DNA of 9,236 bases from assembly GCA_947460165.1 (NCBI GenBank), contig CANHKH010000105.1, forward strand, positions 1 to 9,236, in the 5' to 3' direction. The notes beneath the pieces were generated by a model. It saw only the letters and a list, made by a program, of their open reading frames with translations. It did not search any database and had not been told where the DNA came from. Every line of letters begins with the position of its first letter. The first letter of the stretch is position 1. The position numbers were made by a program, and so were the translations under genes. The stretch is from Comamonadaceae bacterium (GTDB lineage Bacteria > Pseudomonadota > Gammaproteobacteria > Burkholderiales > Burkholderiaceae_C). This document shows positions 7,401 through 9,236 of the stretch, in pieces.

Positions 7401-8006
7401 CTGGCTGCGCTTGACGAGCTCAGCGCAGCGCGCGAGCGCAAGGGTTTTTTAGATGCGCAATCGGCCGACCTGACCGACGCCATGAACACGCTGGAAGATG
7501 CGATCCGCAAAATCGACATTGAAACCCGGCAGTTGCTCTCCAGCACCTTTGAGACTGTCAATGGCCATTTCGCCCGCATGTTCCCTGAACTTTTCGGGGG
7601 CGGCCAGGCCAAGCTGATCATGACCGGCGACGAGATTCTCGATGCGGGCGTGCAGGTGCTGGCCCAACCGCCGGGCAAAAAGAACCAAACCATTCATTTG
7701 CTCTCAGGCGGTGAAAAAGCACTCACCGCCATTGCCCTGGTGTTTGCCATCTTTCAGCTCAACCCGGCGCCGTTTTGCCTGCTCGACGAGGTGGATGCGC
7801 CGCTGGACGACGCCAACACCGAACGCTACGCCAAGCTGGTCACCAGCATGAGCCGAGAGACCCAGTTTTTATTCATCAGCCACAACAAAATTGCCATGGA
7901 AATGGCCGAACAACTGATCGGCGTGACCATGCAGGAGCAAGGCGTCTCCCGCATCGTTGCTGTCGACATGGAGTCGGCTGTCGGTATGGCAGATCCTGTT
8001 TCATGA
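4473..8006 (+). CDS. smc: Chromosome segregation protein SMC
   Basis: Complete 1177-residue Smc, the ATPase of the Smc-ScpAB condensin that compacts chromosomal DNA and helps separate the origins. The N-terminal head has the Walker A motif GPNGCGKS (31-38) and a Q-loop in MQDVIFNG (Gln62). Long coiled coils run at about 170-500 and 665-1000, flanking a hinge at about 505-660. The C-terminal head has the signature LSGGEK (1077-1082), Walker B FCLLDE with Asp1105 and catalytic Glu1106, D-loop PLDD, and His1137 in ISHNK. All ATPase residues are intact. The hinge lacks the Gly-rich (GGxxTGG-like) segment of Bacillus-type Smc and instead ends SEQAGLLARAQDI, as I recall for proteobacterial Smc proteins. 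The length is normal for the family. The start is GTG. The stop codon overlaps the zipA start, so translation is probably coupled. ScpA and ScpB are not in the window. Confidence 0.97.
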   Translation: MRLNSIKLSGFKSFAEPTNFLLPGQLVGVVGPNGCGKSNIMDAVRWVLGESRASELRGESMQDVIFNGTNTRKPASRSSVELVFDNADHRAGGQWGQFLEIAVKRVLTRDGTSSYYINNQPVRRRDVQDVFLGTGLGPRAYAIIGQGTISRIIESKPEELRLFLEEAAGVSKYKERRRETALRLNDTRENLTRVEDILRELGANLDKLEKQAEVASRYHALQSDVTLKQHQLWFLKRAESWADQSKVKADADKAMNDLESRLADLRHVEADLETIRQAHYAAGDHVNQAQGKLYEASAEVGRLEAEIRYVVEGRQRVEQRLAQLREQAAQWSSRREEAAADIETLAEQSMQAEMQSELLAAQTQEQAEHLPTLDEGLRAAQATANAQRTSVVQVQQQIQVLAVEQRNLHDQSRQFSLRRERLVADRLALQAPDEARLSELQQQWADGQEAQEMVQAQLSELSDSVPLLDQERQSRQLAVNAESARQSDLSARLQALRALQDKVKTDGKLTPWLSKHGLDKLQGLWSRIQVEPGWENALEAALRERLGALEVSRLDMVRGFAGSDGRDVPPAKLAFYSPPLAASPATQTAGLKPLADKLRLSDAGQTALLVDWLQGCYAADNLEQALAMREQLAAGDSFFVAAGHAVTRHSLSFYAQDSEQAGLLARAQDIDNLDKQLRAQSFLLEEARSTSSRAEAAYADAAQRLVGLRREAAEGQGRVHQLQVELLRQTQLAEQSRTRREQIQGDLQEIDAQLEELQERAANAEARFEELDMQLADQQERQAQLEDRVIEAERRQSASREQLRALERQAQEAQFALRSLASRRDELSRSIGMADQQAASLVDEEQRAQHELTRLSDAAATAGLHNALALKLEREAELSAKRSQYDDLTAKLRASDEQRLRLERELDPLRQRITDLQLKEQAARIGLEQYEQLLADAQADLPAVEASIAAGSVRLTGLQGEIDRLHREIAALGAVNLAALDELSAARERKGFLDAQSADLTDAMNTLEDAIRKIDIETRQLLSSTFETVNGHFARMFPELFGGGQAKLIMTGDEILDAGVQVLAQPPGKKNQTIHLLSGGEKALTAIALVFAIFQLNPAPFCLLDEVDAPLDDANTERYAKLVTSMSRETQFLFISHNKIAMEMAEQLIGVTMQEQGVSRIVAVDMESAVGMADPVS

Positions 8007-9067
8007 ACACATTACAACTTGGACTGGCCATTTTTGGCGCCGTGGTGCTTGCCGCGGTGATTGCGCATGGCGCCTGGACTTCCCGTCAAAGTCGCCCCAA
8101 GCAGGCCGAACCCGTGCAGGGGCGTGAGGCTGAAAAATCCGATCCCCTGCGGCTGGACGACCCCGACCAGCGTGTGGAACCCTCCATGGGCGATCTGGAC
8201 GCCCTACCCACCGACAACTTCAAGGCTTTGCCCAGTCTGCGCAAAGACCTGCAACTCGACCCACTCATTGACGTCATTGCGCCCATAGGCATTGACAGCG
8301 TGGTCTCCGGTGACGCCGCCTTGGCCAGCTTGCCGGCCACCCGGCGCGCGGGCAGCAAGCCTTTTGCGGTCGAAGGGCTCAATGTGCTCACCCAGGTGTG
8401 GGAAGCCCCCGCAGCTGGCCAGCGCTACAGCGCCTTTCAGGCCGGCGTGCAACTGGCCAACCGCATGGGAGCGCTCAATCAGATCGAGTACTCCGAATTC
8501 GTCACCAAAGCCCGGGCTTTTGCCGATGCAGTCGGTGGCGAGCCCGAGTTTCCAGAGATGCTTGACGAGGTCGCGCGCGCCAAGGAGCTGGACCAGTTTG
8601 CTGTGGCGCATGACGCGCAACTGAGTTTTGTGCTTCGCGCCCGCCGGGCCGCTTGGAGCGCGGGCTACATCCAGCAAAGCGCTGCCCGCCTCGGTTTTGT
8701 GGCTGGCGTGATTCCAGGTCGCATGGTGCTGCCAGCTGCCTTGGAGGGGCAACAGCCTGTGCTGGTGCTCAGCTTTGACACCCAAGCCGCACTGGCTGAG
8801 ACCCCCGAGCAAACCGCGCTGCGCGAGTTCTCGCTGTCCTTGGATGTGCCGCAGGTGGCGCGGTCTGAAAAACCTTTTGAGCGCATGTGCGAAGTGGCCC
8901 TGGCCCTGGCCGCCAGCATGGAAGGCACGATCACCGACGACAATGGGGGTCAGATTCGGGCTGACACCATGGAGGCCATCCATGCCGACCTGCAAAACCT
9001 GTGCGACACCCTGGATGCCCGCGAACTCTCGGCAGGCTCTCCCCTGGCCATACGTTTGTTTTCTTGA
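8003..9067 (+). CDS. zipA: Cell division protein ZipA (FtsZ anchor)
   Basis: A 354-residue division protein whose ATG overlaps the smc stop (ATGA). ZipA ties FtsZ to the inner membrane at the septum. One N-terminal membrane helix (about 5-24) is followed by a basic, then acidic, Pro-containing linker (about 28-80), the expected ZipA arrangement with a cytoplasmic C-terminus. The FtsZ-binding domain fits residues 205-345: LSFVLRARRAAW as the first strand, PVLVLSFDT as a middle strand, FSLSLDVPQV as a later strand, then the helix-rich end with SMEGTITDDNGGQI and DTMEAIHADL. Residues 84-203 (from LIDVIAPIGID through YSEFVTKARAFADAVGG) follow the same rough order and may be a degenerate copy of that fold. 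I recognise this form from Burkholderiales, where it lies between smc and ligA. No separate promoter or strong ribosome-binding site is visible, so expression probably depends on smc. Confidence 0.9.
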   Translation: MNTLQLGLAIFGAVVLAAVIAHGAWTSRQSRPKQAEPVQGREAEKSDPLRLDDPDQRVEPSMGDLDALPTDNFKALPSLRKDLQLDPLIDVIAPIGIDSVVSGDAALASLPATRRAGSKPFAVEGLNVLTQVWEAPAAGQRYSAFQAGVQLANRMGALNQIEYSEFVTKARAFADAVGGEPEFPEMLDEVARAKELDQFAVAHDAQLSFVLRARRAAWSAGYIQQSAARLGFVAGVIPGRMVLPAALEGQQPVLVLSFDTQAALAETPEQTALREFSLSLDVPQVARSEKPFERMCEVALALAASMEGTITDDNGGQIRADTMEAIHADLQNLCDTLDARELSAGSPLAIRLFS

Positions 9068-9156
9068 CCTTCTGATGGGGCCGCCCCCTAGCCGAGCCAA
9101 GGCCCGCGCTTGCCATGCCCCTGCCCTTGAGGGCCAGACTTTGACGCCGCACACCC

Positions 9157-9236
9157 ATGACCGACGACCTCTTTGACACGGCAACAGCGGCCGAGCGGGC
9201 GCACGCTTTGCGGGCGCAGTTGCACCACCACGCCCA
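9157..9236 (+). CDS. ligA: NAD-dependent DNA ligase LigA, N-terminus only
   Basis: The first 26 codons of a gene cut by the window end. The peptide MTDDLFDTATAAERAHALRA followed by QLHHHA matches the start of Burkholderiales LigA, where the arginine/leucine helix and LHHHAH lead into the YYV segment of domain Ia that binds NMN. LigA seals nicks during replication and repair using NAD. An in-frame TGA at 9142-9144 and the first ATG after it at 9157 fix the start. There is no clear Shine-Dalgarno. It lies 89 bases after zipA on the same strand, in the usual smc-zipA-ligA order. No catalytic residue falls inside the window, so the call rests on the short N-terminus and gene order. Confidence 0.78.
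   Translation, partial: MTDDLFDTATAAERAHALRAQLHHHA

Noticed and set aside
9068..9156. Terminator or promoter between zipA and ligA
   Set aside because: Only very short pairings are present (GGGG/CCCC at 9077-9087 and the palindrome CCCTTGAGGG), with no T-run and no -10/-35 pair, so read-through from zipA into ligA is more likely.
8204..9184. 326-codon minus-strand frame opposite zipA
   Set aside because: It is antisense to a well-supported zipA in the conserved smc-zipA-ligA order and shows no domain features.
1..9236. Mobile elements, CRISPR arrays, tRNA or rRNA genes
   Set aside because: I found no transposase or integrase motif, no regularly spaced repeats and no RNA-gene signatures. 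The window is explained by ordinary chromosomal genes.

Overview
The window is chromosomal DNA from a GC-rich betaproteobacterium. The best fit is Burkholderiales, probably the Comamonadaceae: the order smc, zipA, ligA and the recognisable Burkholderiales form of ZipA point there. This is pattern recognition from the proteins; no search was run.

Layout. (1) 56-1903 (+) and about 2104-3990 (+): two full-length hybrid sensor histidine kinases in tandem. They are clear paralogues. Each has about six membrane helices, a coiled-coil linker, an HDLRQP-type dimerisation/phosphoacceptor domain, an HATPase domain and a C-terminal receiver. The 200-base gap between them holds two inverted repeats. (2) 3994-4224 (-): a small uncharacterised gene that meets the second kinase tail to tail, with 3 bases between the stop codons. 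(3) 4225-4472: an AT-richer divergent intergenic region with an 8-bp inverted repeat and a hairpin in the presumed smc leader. (4) 4473-8006 (+): a complete smc from a GTG start. It is followed by zipA (8003-9067, 4-base ATGA overlap) and, after 89 bases, the first 26 codons of ligA (9157 onward).

How the genes work together. Smc (chromosome organisation), ZipA (anchoring FtsZ at the division septum) and LigA (NAD-dependent DNA ligase) form a housekeeping cluster for chromosome maintenance and division, probably co-transcribed. The kinase pair is the accessory part. Both kinases end in a receiver, and no HPt, DNA-binding or other output protein lies in the window, so their downstream partner must be encoded elsewhere.

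I see no mobile element, CRISPR array, tRNA, rRNA or phage gene. The points most worth a second look are the kinase duplication with a one-heptad (21-bp) insertion in the signalling helix of the second copy, an Asp-to-Asn change in the receiver acidic pair shared by both copies, the small convergent gene, and what looks like a doubled ZipA C-terminal fold.
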